Below are positions 46,629 through 56,536 of a DNA stretch of 64,000 nucleotides, in pieces. Each line of letters opens with the position of its first letter. The stretch's first letter is position 1. A program made the position numbers and the translations under genes. Origin of the DNA: Streptococcus oralis (GTDB taxonomy: Bacteria; Bacillota; Bacilli; Lactobacillales; Streptococcaceae); assembly GCF_022749195.1 (NCBI RefSeq), contig NZ_CP094226.1, positions 708,001 through 772,000 of the forward strand, written 5' to 3'. The notes under the pieces are model-generated. The model had not been told where the DNA came from, ran no database searches, and saw only the letters and a program-made list of their open reading frames with translations.

Positions 46629-46657
46629 TTGTTTGGTCTTGGTATTTCTGATATAAT
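46629..46657 (+). promoter_or_regulatory. Promoter of the MacAB-like efflux operon
   Basis: TTGTTT at 46629-46634, 17 bases ending TGA, TATAAT at 46652-46657. Confidence 0.65.
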
Positions 46658-46693
46658 GATTTTTGTAAGGCAAAAGAATAAAGGAGCTTAAAA

Positions 46694-47878
46694 ATGAAAA
46701 GAAATAAGAAGGCAAAAAAATGGCAATTATACACAGCGATTGGTGTTGCCAGTGCTATTGTTATCGGTGCTGCGGGGATTTTGATTTTTAGACAACCTTC
46801 CCAGTCAGCAGTCAAGGAGGAAACCTCCCATATCGTTACTGCTAAGGAAGGCTCTGTTGCTTCATCGGTTCTCTTGTCAGGTATGGTTACAGCAAAAAAT
46901 GAACAATACGTTTATTTTGATGCTAGTAAGGGAGATTTAGATGAAATTCTCGTTTCGGTTGGTGACAAGGTCGAAGAAGGGCAAGCGTTGGTCAAATACA
47001 GCAGTGCAGATGCTCAAGCTGCCTATGATGCAGCCGATCGTGCAGTTGCAAAGGCAGACCGTCATATCGAGGAGTTAAACAAAGCCCGTGAAAATGCATC
47101 AGCTGCACCAGCTTTTCCACAGGTTCCAACAGAAGCTGGACTCCCAGAACAAGCGCAAGCAGCGACTTCTTCAGTATCTTCAATTGATTCTCAAATCAGT
47201 GATGCCAAGGATAACCGTGCAGATGCTGTGGCTCAGCTCAACAAGGCTCAAGCTCAGCTAGATGCTGCAACTGTCCTCAGTACACTAGAAGGGACTGTAG
47301 TTGAAGTTAATCGTAATGTTTCCAAATCGCCAACAGGTAATAGCCAAGTGGTAGTACATGTCGTAAGTAATGAAAACTTGCAGGTCAAAGGGGAGTTGTC
47401 TGAATACAACCTTGCTAACCTTTCTGTAGGCCAAGAAGTTACCTTTACTTCGAAGGTTTACCAAGATAAGAGCTGGACAGGAAAAATCAGCTATATTTCT
47501 GATTATCCTAAAAACAATGGAGAAGCAGCAAATGCAGCCCTTGGAGGAAATACTGGATCTAAGTACCCTTATACTGTTGATGTGACTAGCGATATCGGTG
47601 AGTTGAAACAAGGCTTCTCTGTCAGTGTGGAAGTCAAAAATAAGAGTAAGGCCATCCTTGTTCCTTTGACAAGTGTTGTTACCGAAAATGACAAAAACTA
47701 TGTCTGGCTCGTTGACGACCAGAAAAAAGCGAAGAGGGTAGAAGTTACTTTGGGGAATGCGGATGCAGACAACCAAGAAATTACTTCAGGTTTGACAGAC
47801 GGTGCCAAGGTCATCAGTAATCCAACATCTTCCTTGGAAGAAGGAAAAGAGGTGAAGGCTGATGAAGAAACTAATTAG
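46694..47878 (+). CDS. Membrane fusion / adaptor protein of a MacAB-like ABC efflux system
   Basis: 394 residues. One N-terminal span (about 10-32, LYTAIGVASAIVIGAAGILI) anchors an extracellular protein with a lipoyl-like half (VTAKEGSVASSVLLSGMV), a helical hairpin (about 95-180, alanine/glutamine rich) and a second barrel half (VQVVVHV region to NVRVKG). It resembles HlyD/MacA adaptors; in pneumococcus the orthologous three-gene operon has been linked to antimicrobial-peptide and drug resistance, as I recall. AAGGAG precedes the ATG. It overlaps the ATPase gene by 17 bases. Confidence 0.9.
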   Translation: MKRNKKAKKWQLYTAIGVASAIVIGAAGILIFRQPSQSAVKEETSHIVTAKEGSVASSVLLSGMVTAKNEQYVYFDASKGDLDEILVSVGDKVEEGQALVKYSSADAQAAYDAADRAVAKADRHIEELNKARENASAAPAFPQVPTEAGLPEQAQAATSSVSSIDSQISDAKDNRADAVAQLNKAQAQLDAATVLSTLEGTVVEVNRNVSKSPTGNSQVVVHVVSNENLQVKGELSEYNLANLSVGQEVTFTSKVYQDKSWTGKISYISDYPKNNGEAANAALGGNTGSKYPYTVDVTSDIGELKQGFSVSVEVKNKSKAILVPLTSVVTENDKNYVWLVDDQKKAKRVEVTLGNADADNQEITSGLTDGAKVISNPTSSLEEGKEVKADEETN

Positions 47879-48563
47879 TCTCAAAAATATCTGCAGGAGT
47901 TATCGAAATGGTGACCAAGAACTGCAGGTCCTAAAAAATATTAACTTAGAAGTTCAAGAAGGTGAGTTTGTCGCCATTATGGGACCTTCTGGTTCTGGTA
48001 AGTCCACTTTGATGAATACCATTGGAATGTTGGATACACCAACCAGTGGAGAATACTATCTTGAAGGGCAAGAAGTTGCAGGTCTTGGAGAGAAACAGCT
48101 GGCCAAGGTCCGCAACCAGCAAATCGGCTTTGTCTTTCAGCAGTTCTTTCTCTTGTCCAAGCTCAATGCGCTTCAAAACGTTGAATTGCCCTTGATTTAC
48201 GCTGGAGTTTCAGCTTCAAAACGTCGAAAATTGGCTGAGGAATTTCTGGAAAAGGTTGAGCTGATGGAGCGCAGTCATCATTTGCCTTCCGAGTTATCAG
48301 GTGGTCAAAAGCAACGTGTAGCGATTGCGCGTGCCTTGGTAAATAATCCCTCTATCATCCTAGCAGACGAACCGACAGGAGCCTTGGATACCAAGACAGG
48401 AAATCAAATTATGCTGCTGTTGGTGGAGTTAAACAAGGAAGGGAAAACCATTATCATGGTCACGCATGAGCCTGAGATTGCTGCTTATGCCAAACGCCAA
48501 ATTGTCATTCGTGATGGTGTCATCTCGTCTGATAGTGCTCAGGTAGAAAAGGAGGAAAACTAA
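47862..48563 (+). CDS. ABC transporter ATPase, MacB/LolD type
   Basis: 233 residues. Walker A GPSGSGKST near 40-48, Q-loop QQFFLLSKLNALQNVELPL, signature ELSGGQKQRVAIARALVNNP near 143 and Walker B IILADEPTGALDTKTG. The Q-loop region VELPLIYAG and the TGALD motif place it in the MacB/LolD/FtsE-like group. It pairs with the FtsX-like permease encoded one base downstream of its stop. Confidence 0.94.
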   Translation: MKKLISLKNICRSYRNGDQELQVLKNINLEVQEGEFVAIMGPSGSGKSTLMNTIGMLDTPTSGEYYLEGQEVAGLGEKQLAKVRNQQIGFVFQQFFLLSKLNALQNVELPLIYAGVSASKRRKLAEEFLEKVELMERSHHLPSELSGGQKQRVAIARALVNNPSIILADEPTGALDTKTGNQIMLLLVELNKEGKTIIMVTHEPEIAAYAKRQIVIRDGVISSDSAQVEKEEN

Positions 48564-48564
48564 G

Positions 48565-49824
48565 ATGCAGAATCTGAAATTTGCCTTTTCATCCATCATG
48601 GCCCACAAGATGCGTTCCTTCCTCACCATGATTGGAATTATCATCGGAGTTTCATCTGTCGTCGTCATCATGGCTCTGGGAGACTCCATGTCTCGTCAGG
48701 TTAATAAAAACATGACCAAATCACAGAAGGATATCCATGTCTTTTTCTCTCCTATCAAAAGCAAGGACGGCTCCTTTACACAGAAACAATCCGCTTTGAC
48801 AGTCAGTGGGAGAGAAGAGGATGTTCATGTTGAACCACCAAAACCACTGGAGTCTTGGGTCAAGGAGGCTGCTAAACTTAAAGGAGTAGACAGTTACTAT
48901 GTCACCAACTCGACTAACGTTACCCTATCTTATAAGGATAAGAAGGTTGAAAGAGCGACTCTGACAGGCGGAAATAGCACTTACATGAACGCAGTTGAAA
49001 ATGAAATCGTAGCGGGTAGAAGTCTAAGACCGCAAGACTACAAGGAATTTGCCAGTGTGATTTTGCTGGACGAAGAACTAGCCAAGAGTTTGTTTGATAG
49101 TCCAGAAGCTGCGGTTAATCAAGTCATCTCTGTTAATGAATTTAGTTACCGTGTAATTGGTGTTTATACTAGTAATGAAGCTAAAACTGCTAAAGCCTTT
49201 GGGATTGGTGGTCTTCCGATTACGACCAATATCTCTCTTGCAGCCAATTTTAATACTGATGAAATCTCGAACATCGTCTTTCGTGTCAATGATACTAGTC
49301 TAACGCAGACCTTGGGTCCGGAGTTGGCTCGAAAACTGACTGAGATTGCTGGTCTTCAGCAAGGGGAGTACCAAGTTGCGGATGCAACTGCCGCCTTCCA
49401 AGAGGTACAACAACTATTTGGTTTTATGACCACCATTATCAGTGCCATCGCAGGAATCTCTCTCTTTGTCGGGGGAACTGGTGTTATGAATATCATGCTG
49501 GTTTCGGTGACAGAACGCACGCGGGAGATTGGTCTGCGGAAAGCTCTCGGAGCTACTCGGGCTAATATCTTAGTACAGTTTTTGATTGAGTCTATGATCT
49601 TGACCTTGCTAGGTGGTGTCATTGGTCTTGGGATTGCTGCTGGAATGACCATGTTAGCTGGAGTATTGCTTCAAAACATGATTGCAGGTATTGAAGTCGG
49701 GGTTTCCCTCCCAATCGCTCTCTTTAGCTTGGCTGTGTCAGCAAGTGTTGGGATGATCTTCGGAGTCTTGCCAGCCAATAAAGCGTCTAAGCTTGATCCA
49801 ATCGAAGCCCTTCGTTATGAATAA
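48565..49824 (+). CDS. MacB-type ABC permease (FtsX family)
   Basis: 419 residues with four spans: one N-terminal (about 18-40, MRSFLTMIGIIIGVSSVVVI), a large extracellular domain (45-275) and three C-terminal spans (about 285-310, 335-360, 375-400). The coupling motif VTERTREIGLRKALGATRAN near 313-332 is typical of MacB. The C-terminus ends KLDPIEALRYE, also a family hallmark. With the two upstream genes it forms a tripartite-like pump at the single membrane. Confidence 0.94.
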   Translation: MQNLKFAFSSIMAHKMRSFLTMIGIIIGVSSVVVIMALGDSMSRQVNKNMTKSQKDIHVFFSPIKSKDGSFTQKQSALTVSGREEDVHVEPPKPLESWVKEAAKLKGVDSYYVTNSTNVTLSYKDKKVERATLTGGNSTYMNAVENEIVAGRSLRPQDYKEFASVILLDEELAKSLFDSPEAAVNQVISVNEFSYRVIGVYTSNEAKTAKAFGIGGLPITTNISLAANFNTDEISNIVFRVNDTSLTQTLGPELARKLTEIAGLQQGEYQVADATAAFQEVQQLFGFMTTIISAIAGISLFVGGTGVMNIMLVSVTERTREIGLRKALGATRANILVQFLIESMILTLLGGVIGLGIAAGMTMLAGVLLQNMIAGIEVGVSLPIALFSLAVSASVGMIFGVLPANKASKLDPIEALRYE

Positions 49825-49836
49825 GATATAGAGCAG

Positions 49837-49872
49837 AAAAAACAGGATGGACAGTTGTCTGTCTTGTTTTTG
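49837..49872 (+). terminator. Terminator after the efflux operon
   Basis: AAAAACA-GA--GACAG pairs with CTGTC-TTGTTTTT, with internal mismatches, then T residues. Confidence 0.6.
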
Positions 49873-49905
49873 TATGGATTTTCCTATCGAAAATCACTAA
49901 AAATA

Positions 49906-49914
49906 TGATATAAT
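49906..49914 (+). promoter_or_regulatory. Extended -10 of metG
   Basis: TGA followed by TATAAT, 46 bases before the start; no T-box leader is present. Confidence 0.65.
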
Positions 49915-49959
49915 GAAGTGTTAGAAAAACAGGTTTCATTTGCCTGGAAAGGAAAAATT

Positions 49960-51957
49960 ATGTCTGAAAAGAATTTTTATATTACAACACCGATTTACTA
50001 TCCATCTGGTAAACTTCATATCGGTTCTGCCTACACAACCATCGCTTGTGATGTCCTAGCTCGCTACAAACGCCTCATGGGCTACGATGTTTTTTATCTG
50101 ACAGGTCTTGATGAGCATGGTCAAAAGATTCAACAAAAAGCAGAAGAAGCTGGGATTACACCTCAAGCTTATGTTGATGGGATGGCGGTTGGCGTCAAAG
50201 AACTCTGGAAATTACTCGATATCTCATACGATAAATTCATTCGTACAACTGATGACTACCATGAAAAAGTAGTGGCTCAGGTCTTTGAACGCTTGCTTGC
50301 TCAAGATGATATCTACTTGGGTGAATACTCTGGTTGGTATTCAGTTTCAGATGAGGAATTCTTTACAGAAAGTCAGCTTGCGGAAGTTTTCCGTGATGAA
50401 GCTGGAAATGTGACGGGCGGTATCGCTCCATCAGGTCACGAAGTGGAATGGGTATCTGAAGAATCTTACTTCCTTCGCCTCAGCAAATACCAAGACCGTT
50501 TAGTTGAATTTTTCAAATCACACCCTGACTTCATCACTCCAGATGGTCGTCTCAATGAAATGTTGCGTAACTTTATTGAGCCAGGTTTGGAAGACTTAGC
50601 GGTTTCTCGTACAACCTTTACCTGGGGTGTGCCAGTCCCTTCCAATCCAAAACACGTTGTCTATGTTTGGATCGATGCCCTTCTTAACTATGCGACTGCT
50701 CTTGGTTACGGTCAAGAGGATCATGCTAACTATGATAAATTCTGGAATGGAACAGTCTTCCACATGGTCGGAAAAGACATTCTTCGTTTCCACTCCATCT
50801 ACTGGCCAATCCTTCTCATGATGTTGGATATGAAATTGCCTGACCGCTTGATTGCCCACGGTTGGTTCGTCATGAAAGACGGCAAGATGTCTAAGTCTAA
50901 AGGGAATGTCGTTTACCCTGAAATGTTAGTAGAACGTTATGGACTGGATCCACTTCGTTACTACCTCATGCGTAGCCTTCCAGTCGGTTCAGATGGAACC
51001 TTCACTCCAGAAGACTATGTAGGCCGTATTAACTATGAATTGGCCAATGACCTTGGTAACCTTCTCAACCGTACAGTTTCCATGATTAACAAGTACTTTG
51101 ATGGGCAAATCCCTGCCTACGTAGAAGGTGTGACAGACTTTGACAATGCTCTTGCACAAGTAGCAGAGCAATCTATCTCTGACTTCCATACACACATGGA
51201 AGCAGTTGACTACCCACGTGCTCTTGAAGCAGTCTGGACTCTTATCTCTCGTACCAACAAATACATCGATGAGACAGCCCCATGGGTCTTGGCTAAGGAT
51301 GAAGAGCACCGTGACCAATTGGCAAGTGTTATGAGCCATTTGGCAGCCAGCCTTCGTGTTGTAGCTCACATGATTGAGCCATTTATGATGGAAACTAGTC
51401 GCGCTGTATTGGCACAACTTGGCTTAGCAGAAGTTTCTAGCCTGGAAAACTTGAGCTTGGCAGATTTCCCTGCTGGTGTGACTGTTGTTGCCAAAGGAAC
51501 ACCAATCTTCCCACGTCTGGACATGGAAGAAGAGATTGCCTATATCAAGGAACAAATGGAAGGTAACAAACCAGCAGTCGAAAAAGAATGGAATCCAGAT
51601 GAAGTTGAACTCAGACTCAACAAGGATGAAATCAAGTTCGAAGACTTTGACAAGGTTGAGATCCGTGTCGCAGAAGTCAAAGAAGTGTCTAAAGTGGAAG
51701 GTTCTGATAAGTTGCTCCAATTCCGCCTAGATGCTGGTGATGGTCAAGACCGTCAAATCCTCTCAGGAATAGCTAAATACTATCCAAACGAACAAGAATT
51801 GGTTGGCAAGAAAGTCCAAATCGTTGCCAACCTCAAACCACGTAAGATGATGAAGAAATATGTCAGTCAAGGGATGATTCTCTCAGCTGAACATGATGGC
51901 AAATTAACCCTTCTCACAGTGGATCCAGCTGTACAAAATGGAAGTGTGATTGGGTAA
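49960..51957 (+). CDS. metG: Methionyl-tRNA synthetase
   Basis: 665 residues. The class I signature HIGH appears as [10 protein letters not shown] near residues 16-25 and KMSKS as [10 protein letters not shown] near 307-316. A C-terminal tRNA-binding (EMAP-II-like, OB fold) domain from about 560 starts [14 protein letters not shown] and contains ILSGIAKYY and LKPRKMM. The start is ATG 49960 with AAGGAAA; the frame extends to a GTG at 49918 which overlaps the promoter region and is rejected. Confidence 0.96.
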   Translation: MSEKNFYITTPIYYPSGKLHIGSAYTTIACDVLARYKRLMGYDVFYLTGLDEHGQKIQQKAEEAGITPQAYVDGMAVGVKELWKLLDISYDKFIRTTDDYHEKVVAQVFERLLAQDDIYLGEYSGWYSVSDEEFFTESQLAEVFRDEAGNVTGGIAPSGHEVEWVSEESYFLRLSKYQDRLVEFFKSHPDFITPDGRLNEMLRNFIEPGLEDLAVSRTTFTWGVPVPSNPKHVVYVWIDALLNYATALGYGQEDHANYDKFWNGTVFHMVGKDILRFHSIYWPILLMMLDMKLPDRLIAHGWFVMKDGKMSKSKGNVVYPEMLVERYGLDPLRYYLMRSLPVGSDGTFTPEDYVGRINYELANDLGNLLNRTVSMINKYFDGQIPAYVEGVTDFDNALAQVAEQSISDFHTHMEAVDYPRALEAVWTLISRTNKYIDETAPWVLAKDEEHRDQLASVMSHLAASLRVVAHMIEPFMMETSRAVLAQLGLAEVSSLENLSLADFPAGVTVVAKGTPIFPRLDMEEEIAYIKEQMEGNKPAVEKEWNPDEVELRLNKDEIKFEDFDKVEIRVAEVKEVSKVEGSDKLLQFRLDAGDGQDRQILSGIAKYYPNEQELVGKKVQIVANLKPRKMMKKYVSQGMILSAEHDGKLTLLTVDPAVQNGSVIG

Positions 51958-51961
51958 AAGC

Positions 51962-51992
51962 AAAAAACCAACGTTAGGCACGTTGGTTTTTC
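51962..51992. terminator. Bidirectional terminator between metG and the kinase-like gene
   Basis: AAAAAACCAACG pairs with CGTTGGTTTTT; the minus-strand stop codon (51974-51976) is in the loop. Confidence 0.85.
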
Positions 51993-52507
51993 TTGTTATG
52001 TACGAGATTATCTAAGAAGTGGTCTATCTCCTTTTGAGACTGGAGGACAATTACTTTCTCTAGATAGGTTTCTTGAACCCGTTGATAACGTTCTTTGGCA
52101 TTCTTTGTCCGTCCATCCCAGAGAATCCATCGGATAAACTCCCAGTCAAAGCGTTCAGGGCAACCTACAGCCATACTTTCTCTGACCTTGCCTCGGTATG
52201 TGAGATACCGTTTAAAGGCTCGAAAGAGACAAGTCCATGGTGAAAAGTTGAGAAAGATAATTTGGTCAGCTTCCAGCATTCTTTCTTCATAGCAACACCA
52301 AGAGTAGTTGCCGTCGATGACCCAAGCTTCGTGCTTTGTGAGAAAGTTTTTCATCTCGGTCAACATCCATTCGCGGTCACTATCTTGCCAACCAGGTTGA
52401 AATTGGAGTGTGTCCATATGCAGTTTGGGGATGGAGTAGTAGTTTGACAACTTTTCAGCTAGAGTTGACTTGCCAGCTCCAGAATATCCGATGATTGCGA
52501 TTTTCAT
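51974..52507 (-). CDS. P-loop kinase-like protein (adenylate-kinase/FlaR type)
   Basis: 177 residues. Walker A GYSGAGKSTLAEKLS at residues 7-21, a lid-like arginine segment, and ILWDGRTKNAKERYQRVQE. Often annotated as DNA topology modulation protein FlaR; the fold is that of small nucleotide kinases and the true substrate is unknown. The start has AGGTAGAAA as a weak ribosome site. It lies upstream of a different unit (rpsT) with a terminator between. Confidence 0.85.
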   Translation of the reverse strand: MKIAIIGYSGAGKSTLAEKLSNYYSIPKLHMDTLQFQPGWQDSDREWMLTEMKNFLTKHEAWVIDGNYSWCCYEERMLEADQIIFLNFSPWTCLFRAFKRYLTYRGKVRESMAVGCPERFDWEFIRWILWDGRTKNAKERYQRVQETYLEKVIVLQSQKEIDHFLDNLVHNKKNQRA

Positions 52508-52533
52508 TTTCTACCTTTTCTGATTAGAGGACA

Positions 52534-52558
52534 AAAAAACAGCCTCTATGGACTGTTT
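52534..52558 (-). terminator. Terminator after rpsT
   Basis: On the minus strand AAACAGTCC...GGCTGTTT (with a wobble and an ATAGA loop), then T residues. Confidence 0.7.
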
Positions 52559-52559
52559 C

Positions 52560-52796
52560 TTATTTAGCAAGTTTAGCTGAAAGACGAGCTTTGTCGCGGC
52601 TTGCTTTGTTTTTATGAATCAAACCTTTAGTTTCTGCTTTGTCGATAGCTGAGCTAGCAGCACGGAAAAGTTCTTCAGAAGGGTTTGCTTCGAAAGCTTT
52701 GATAGCAGTACGCATAGCTGATTTTTGAGCTGAGTTTTTTTCGTTTTGTTTAACGTTCAATTCAGCGCGTTTGATAGCTGATTTAATGTTTGCCAA
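52560..52796 (-). CDS. rpsT: 30S ribosomal protein S20
   Basis: 16S rRNA-binding protein of three helices. 78 residues from [20 protein letters not shown]. The start is a TTG at 52794-52796, placed 7 bases after GGAGGT; an ATG at 52811 would add five residues and put the start inside the Shine-Dalgarno sequence. A non-ATG start for S20 recalls E. coli rpsT (TTG), where translation is autoregulated. Own promoter at 52828-52856. Confidence 0.95.
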
Positions 52797-52827
52797 TGTT
52801 CTTACCTCCATATTTACTAACTATACT

Positions 52828-52856
52828 ATTATATCTGAAAACTTATGTTTTGACAA
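52828..52856 (-). promoter_or_regulatory. rpsT promoter
   Basis: On the minus strand TTGTCA (52851-52856), 17 bases, TATAAT (52828-52833). Confidence 0.75.
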
Positions 52857-52863
52857 GGGGAAA

Positions 52864-53784
52864 TTATTTTTTTAGGTAAATTTCATCGATTTCATGGTTT
52901 TTAGTCTTGTGGAGAATGACCTCGGCGCGATTCCTTGTTGGTTCGATATAGTTTTGTAGATTTGTGAGATTAATACTGGTCCAAACCTGGTGAGCAAATG
53001 CTTCAACTTCTCCAATTGGCATTTGCGTAAAACGGTGGTAGTAGCTGTTGGGATCATTTTGGGCAAAGCTGAGCAGCTTTAAGAAACGGTCCAGATACCA
53101 GCTTTCAATGTCCTCGACAGCAGCATCCACATAGATGGAGAAATCAAAGAAATCAGTGATGTAAAGGCGCTCATTTTGAGGGTTTTGAAAGACATTGATG
53201 CCCTCGACAATGACAAAATCAGCAGCTTTGACACGTTGTTTCTCTCCAGGAACGATGTCATACACTTCATGAGAATAGACAGGAATATCGACATCTTGCC
53301 CATTCTTTAGGCGGTCAAGAAAATTCAGCAAGGCTTCCATATCATAACTTTCAGGAAAACCTTTGCGATTTAAGATGTCTTGGTCCATCAAGGTTTGATT
53401 GGGATAGAGAAAACCGTCAGTTGTCACTAGCTCTACAGTAGCATCCGGTAGAGTACGTGATAGAAGAATCTGAAGTAAGCGACTAGTAGTCGATTTCCCC
53501 ACAGCAACACTACCAGAAACCCCAATGATAAAAGGCTGAGATTTACTTTCGCGTTGAAGAAAAATTCCTTTTGAAAATGCCAAATCATCCTTAGTGCGCT
53601 TGTAAATATGGATAAGATGGACAAGGGGAAGATAGACGTCTGTTACGTCCTGCAGACTAATCTGGTCATTGAAACTCTTGATGGATTCTAACTCTTCCTC
53701 TGTCAAGGGAGGGGTTGTTTTGCGATGCAATGATTGCCAAGTCTGGCGACTGATTTTTTCAAAATGTAAAAATTCGTTGGTCAT
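52864..53784 (-). CDS. coaA: Pantothenate kinase, type I
   Basis: First step of coenzyme A synthesis, usually inhibited by CoA. 306 residues. P-loop [18 protein letters not shown] near residues 92-109, [14 protein letters not shown] near 118-131, [11 protein letters not shown], and the [20 protein letters not shown] segment. GAGGAAAG precedes the ATG on the minus strand. The rpsT promoter -35 lies within its last bases or just beyond its stop, so the two genes are packed tightly. Confidence 0.95.
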   Translation of the reverse strand: MTNEFLHFEKISRQTWQSLHRKTTPPLTEEELESIKSFNDQISLQDVTDVYLPLVHLIHIYKRTKDDLAFSKGIFLQRESKSQPFIIGVSGSVAVGKSTTSRLLQILLSRTLPDATVELVTTDGFLYPNQTLMDQDILNRKGFPESYDMEALLNFLDRLKNGQDVDIPVYSHEVYDIVPGEKQRVKAADFVIVEGINVFQNPQNERLYITDFFDFSIYVDAAVEDIESWYLDRFLKLLSFAQNDPNSYYHRFTQMPIGEVEAFAHQVWTSINLTNLQNYIEPTRNRAEVILHKTKNHEIDEIYLKK

Positions 53785-53945
53785 AATCTTTCCTCGTTTG
53801 ATACCTTAGTATATCATATTTCACTTATAAAGACAGAAACGAATTGGATCGAATTATGATATATTATTTTTAAAAGAAATGAAAATCAATGAAAAACTTT
53901 GGTTGTTATCATAACAGATGTAGTCTATGTCTTGAAATTTAGCTA

Positions 53946-53983
53946 TGTAAACGGTTTAACATTTCACTAAATTATGGTAAAAT
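53946..53983 (+). promoter_or_regulatory. CcpA (cre) site over the promoter of the nucleoside salvage operon
   Basis: TGTAAACGGTTTAACA at 53946-53961 is close to the palindromic cre consensus TGTAAACGTTTACA. TTTAAC (53955-53960), 17 bases and TGG-TAAAAT (-10 at 53978-53983) form the promoter, so the cre covers the -35 and should repress when bound. This fits glucose repression of nucleoside use. Confidence 0.65.
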
Positions 53984-53989
53984 AGTTTT

Positions 53990-54580
53990 ATGAGTAAAAT
54001 GTATTATGCAGAAAATCCTGATGCTGCTCACGACATTCATGAGTTGAGAGTGGAGTTGTTGGGAGAAAACATGACCTTTTTGACGGATGCGGGTGTTTTT
54101 AGCAAGAAAATGGTTGACTTTGGGAGTCAGCTTTTATTGAAGTGTCTAGAGGTTAACAAAGGAGAGACGGTCCTTGATGTGGGTTGTGGTTATGGGCCAT
54201 TGGGCTTGTCATTGGTCAAGGCTTATGGAGTTCAGGCAACCATGGTCGATATCAATAATCGTGCCTTGGACCTAGCGCGACAAAATGCTGAACGTAATAA
54301 AGTAGAAGTAACGATTTTCCAATCCAATATCTATGAACAAGTTGAAGGGAAGTTTGACCATGTTATTTCCAATCCGCCTATTCGAGCGGGCAAACAGGTT
54401 GTTCATGAGATTATCGAAAAGAGCAGAGATTTCTTAAATGACGGAGGAGATTTAACCATCGTCATTCAGAAAAAACAAGGAGCTCCAAGTGCTAGAAATA
54501 AGATGGAAGACGTTTTTGGAAATTGTGAAATCGTAAAGAAAGATAAGGGATATTATATCCTTAGAAGTGTGAAAGAATGA
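53990..54580 (+). CDS. Class I SAM-dependent methyltransferase, RsmC-like
   Basis: 196 residues, equal to the C-terminal catalytic half of RsmC. SAM motif LDVGCGYGPLGLSL near residues 60-73, VDINNRALDLARQNAERN near 84, and catalytic motif IV HVISNPPIRAGK near 124. NPPI suggests an amino or ring-nitrogen methyltransferase; the rRNA guanine target is assumed from the family. It overlaps pdp by four bases (ATGA) and heads the salvage operon. Confidence 0.88.
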   Translation: MSKMYYAENPDAAHDIHELRVELLGENMTFLTDAGVFSKKMVDFGSQLLLKCLEVNKGETVLDVGCGYGPLGLSLVKAYGVQATMVDINNRALDLARQNAERNKVEVTIFQSNIYEQVEGKFDHVISNPPIRAGKQVVHEIIEKSRDFLNDGGDLTIVIQKKQGAPSARNKMEDVFGNCEIVKKDKGYYILRSVKE

Positions 54581-55854
54581 GAGCAGTTGATTTAATCCAA
54601 AAGAAACGAGATGGTCAAGAACTGACTACAGCTGAAATCAAATGGCTAGTAGAAGGCTATGTGGCTGGAACTGTTCCAGATTATCAAATGTCTGCTTTTG
54701 CTATGGCTGTTTATTTTAAAGGAATGACCACACGTGAGATTTCTGATCTGACGATGAATATGGTCAAGACAGGTCAGGAGTTTGATTTGTCAGCTATTGA
54801 GGGGGTTAAAGTTGACAAGCATTCGACTGGTGGTGTAGGTGATAAGGTGACCTTGATTTTGGCTCCACTTGTTGCGAGTTTCGGAGTGCCCGTTGCTAAA
54901 ATGAGTGGTCGTGGTCTCGGCCATACTGGTGGGACAATTGATAAATTGGAGTCCATTAAGGGCTATCAAGTTGAGCGAAGTCAAGAAGATTTCATTCGTC
55001 AGGTACAGGACATTGGTATATCTGTCATTGGGCAGTCCGATCAGCTGGTTAAAGCAGACAAACTTCTCTATGCCCTCCGTGATGTGACAGCAACTGTCGA
55101 CACGATTCCTTTGATTGCTAGTTCGGTGATGAGCAAGAAAATTGCTGCAGGAGCGGATGCCATTTTGCTAGACGTAACGGTCGGTGAGGGTGCCTTCATG
55201 AAGACGGTTGATGAGGCGCGCGAATTGGCTCAAACCATGGTGGATCTTGGTAAGGCAGTTGGTCGAAAGACGGTAGCAGTCATTACCGATATGAGCCAAC
55301 CCTTGGGAAAAGCTATTGGCAATCGTCTCGAAATCCTTGAGGCAATCGAGATTCTCCAAGGAAATGGCCGAGAAGATATTAGTCACTTTATCTGCGAGCT
55401 AGCTCAGATTATGCTTGGCTTGGCTGATGTTGAAAAAACGATCGAGGAAATCCGTCAACACCTGGAAAATGGCCAAGCACTGGCTAAGTTTGAAGAAATG
55501 GTAGCAGCACAAGGCGGTGATTTAGAAGATCTCTATCGCCCAGTCAAAGTTGCCCATGTGCTGGAAATTCCAGCTCAAGATACAGGTGTTATTTCAGCCC
55601 TTCCAGCTATGGAATTTGGGCTCTATGCCATGAGACTAGGAGCTGGTCGTGCAGTCAAGTCTGATGACTTGGACTATGAAACAGGGATTGTTTTTGAAAA
55701 GAAAGTTGGAGACTCCGTTCAAAAGGGTGAAATTGTTGCAAAAGTTTATACAAATGGAAAAATTTCTTCTGAACTAGTTACAGAATTTCAAAAATATGTT
55801 AAAATAAATGATGGAGTGCAAAGTTTACGAGAAATTATAGAAATTATCTCATAA
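54577..55854 (+). CDS. pdp: Pyrimidine-nucleoside phosphorylase
   Basis: Phosphorolysis of uridine and thymidine to base and (deoxy)ribose-1-phosphate. 425 residues. Signature [18 protein letters not shown] at about 109-126 and phosphate-binding [13 protein letters not shown] near 82-94. A C-terminal alpha/beta domain ends the protein. It is coupled to the methyltransferase upstream and followed 19 bases later by deoC. Confidence 0.95.
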   Translation: MRAVDLIQKKRDGQELTTAEIKWLVEGYVAGTVPDYQMSAFAMAVYFKGMTTREISDLTMNMVKTGQEFDLSAIEGVKVDKHSTGGVGDKVTLILAPLVASFGVPVAKMSGRGLGHTGGTIDKLESIKGYQVERSQEDFIRQVQDIGISVIGQSDQLVKADKLLYALRDVTATVDTIPLIASSVMSKKIAAGADAILLDVTVGEGAFMKTVDEARELAQTMVDLGKAVGRKTVAVITDMSQPLGKAIGNRLEILEAIEILQGNGREDISHFICELAQIMLGLADVEKTIEEIRQHLENGQALAKFEEMVAAQGGDLEDLYRPVKVAHVLEIPAQDTGVISALPAMEFGLYAMRLGAGRAVKSDDLDYETGIVFEKKVGDSVQKGEIVAKVYTNGKISSELVTEFQKYVKINDGVQSLREIIEIIS

Positions 55855-55873
55855 AACTAGGGAGAATCCGAAT

Positions 55874-56536
55874 ATGAAGTTAAATAAATATATTGATCAT
55901 ACGCTTTTAAAGCAAGATGCAAGTCAAGAACAAATTGATCGTTTGCTATCTGAAGCGCGTGAGTATGACTTTGCCAGCGTTTGTGTCAATCCCACATGGG
56001 TGAAACATGCGAAAAAAGGGCTTGAAGGCTCAGGTGTAAAGGTTTGTACAGTAGTAGGTTTTCCTTTGGGAGCAACAACTTCAGCTGTGAAAGCTTTTGA
56101 AACAAAAGAAGCTGTCCAAAACGGTGCAGATGAGATTGATATGGTTATCAATGTCGGTGCCCTCAAATCAGGCAATCTGGATTTAGTTGAATCGGACATC
56201 CGTGCTGTCGTAGAAGCAAGTGGTGACAAGCTGGTGAAAGTCATTATCGAAGCTTGCTTGTTGACAGACGATGAAAAGGTTGTGGCCTGCCAATTATCCC
56301 AGAAAGCAGGCGCTGACTTTGTCAAAACATCAACTGGATTTTCAACTGGTGGTGCCACTATTGAGGATGTTCAGTTGATGCGTAAAACAGTCGGACCAGA
56401 TATGGGAGTTAAGGCAGCTGGTGGAGCGCGTTCATATGCGGATGCTGTCGCTTTTGTGGAAGCAGGCGCTACCCGTATAGGAACATCTGCTGGTGTAGCA
56501 ATCTTAAAAGGAGAATTGGCAGATGGCGACTACTGA
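55874..56536 (+). CDS. deoC: Deoxyribose-phosphate aldolase
   Basis: Cleaves deoxyribose-5-phosphate to glyceraldehyde-3-phosphate and acetaldehyde. 220 residues. [13 protein letters not shown] start, [15 protein letters not shown] near 92-106, the Schiff-base lysine in [15 protein letters not shown] near 150-165, and [11 protein letters not shown] near 180. A conventional phosphopentomutase gene is not nearby. It overlaps cdd by 14 bases. Confidence 0.96.
   Translation: MKLNKYIDHTLLKQDASQEQIDRLLSEAREYDFASVCVNPTWVKHAKKGLEGSGVKVCTVVGFPLGATTSAVKAFETKEAVQNGADEIDMVINVGALKSGNLDLVESDIRAVVEASGDKLVKVIIEACLLTDDEKVVACQLSQKAGADFVKTSTGFSTGGATIEDVQLMRKTVGPDMGVKAAGGARSYADAVAFVEAGATRIGTSAGVAILKGELADGDY

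Noticed and set aside
49918..49959. GTG-started extension of metG
   Set aside because: It begins a few bases after the -10 element and lacks a ribosome site; family N-termini begin near 49960.
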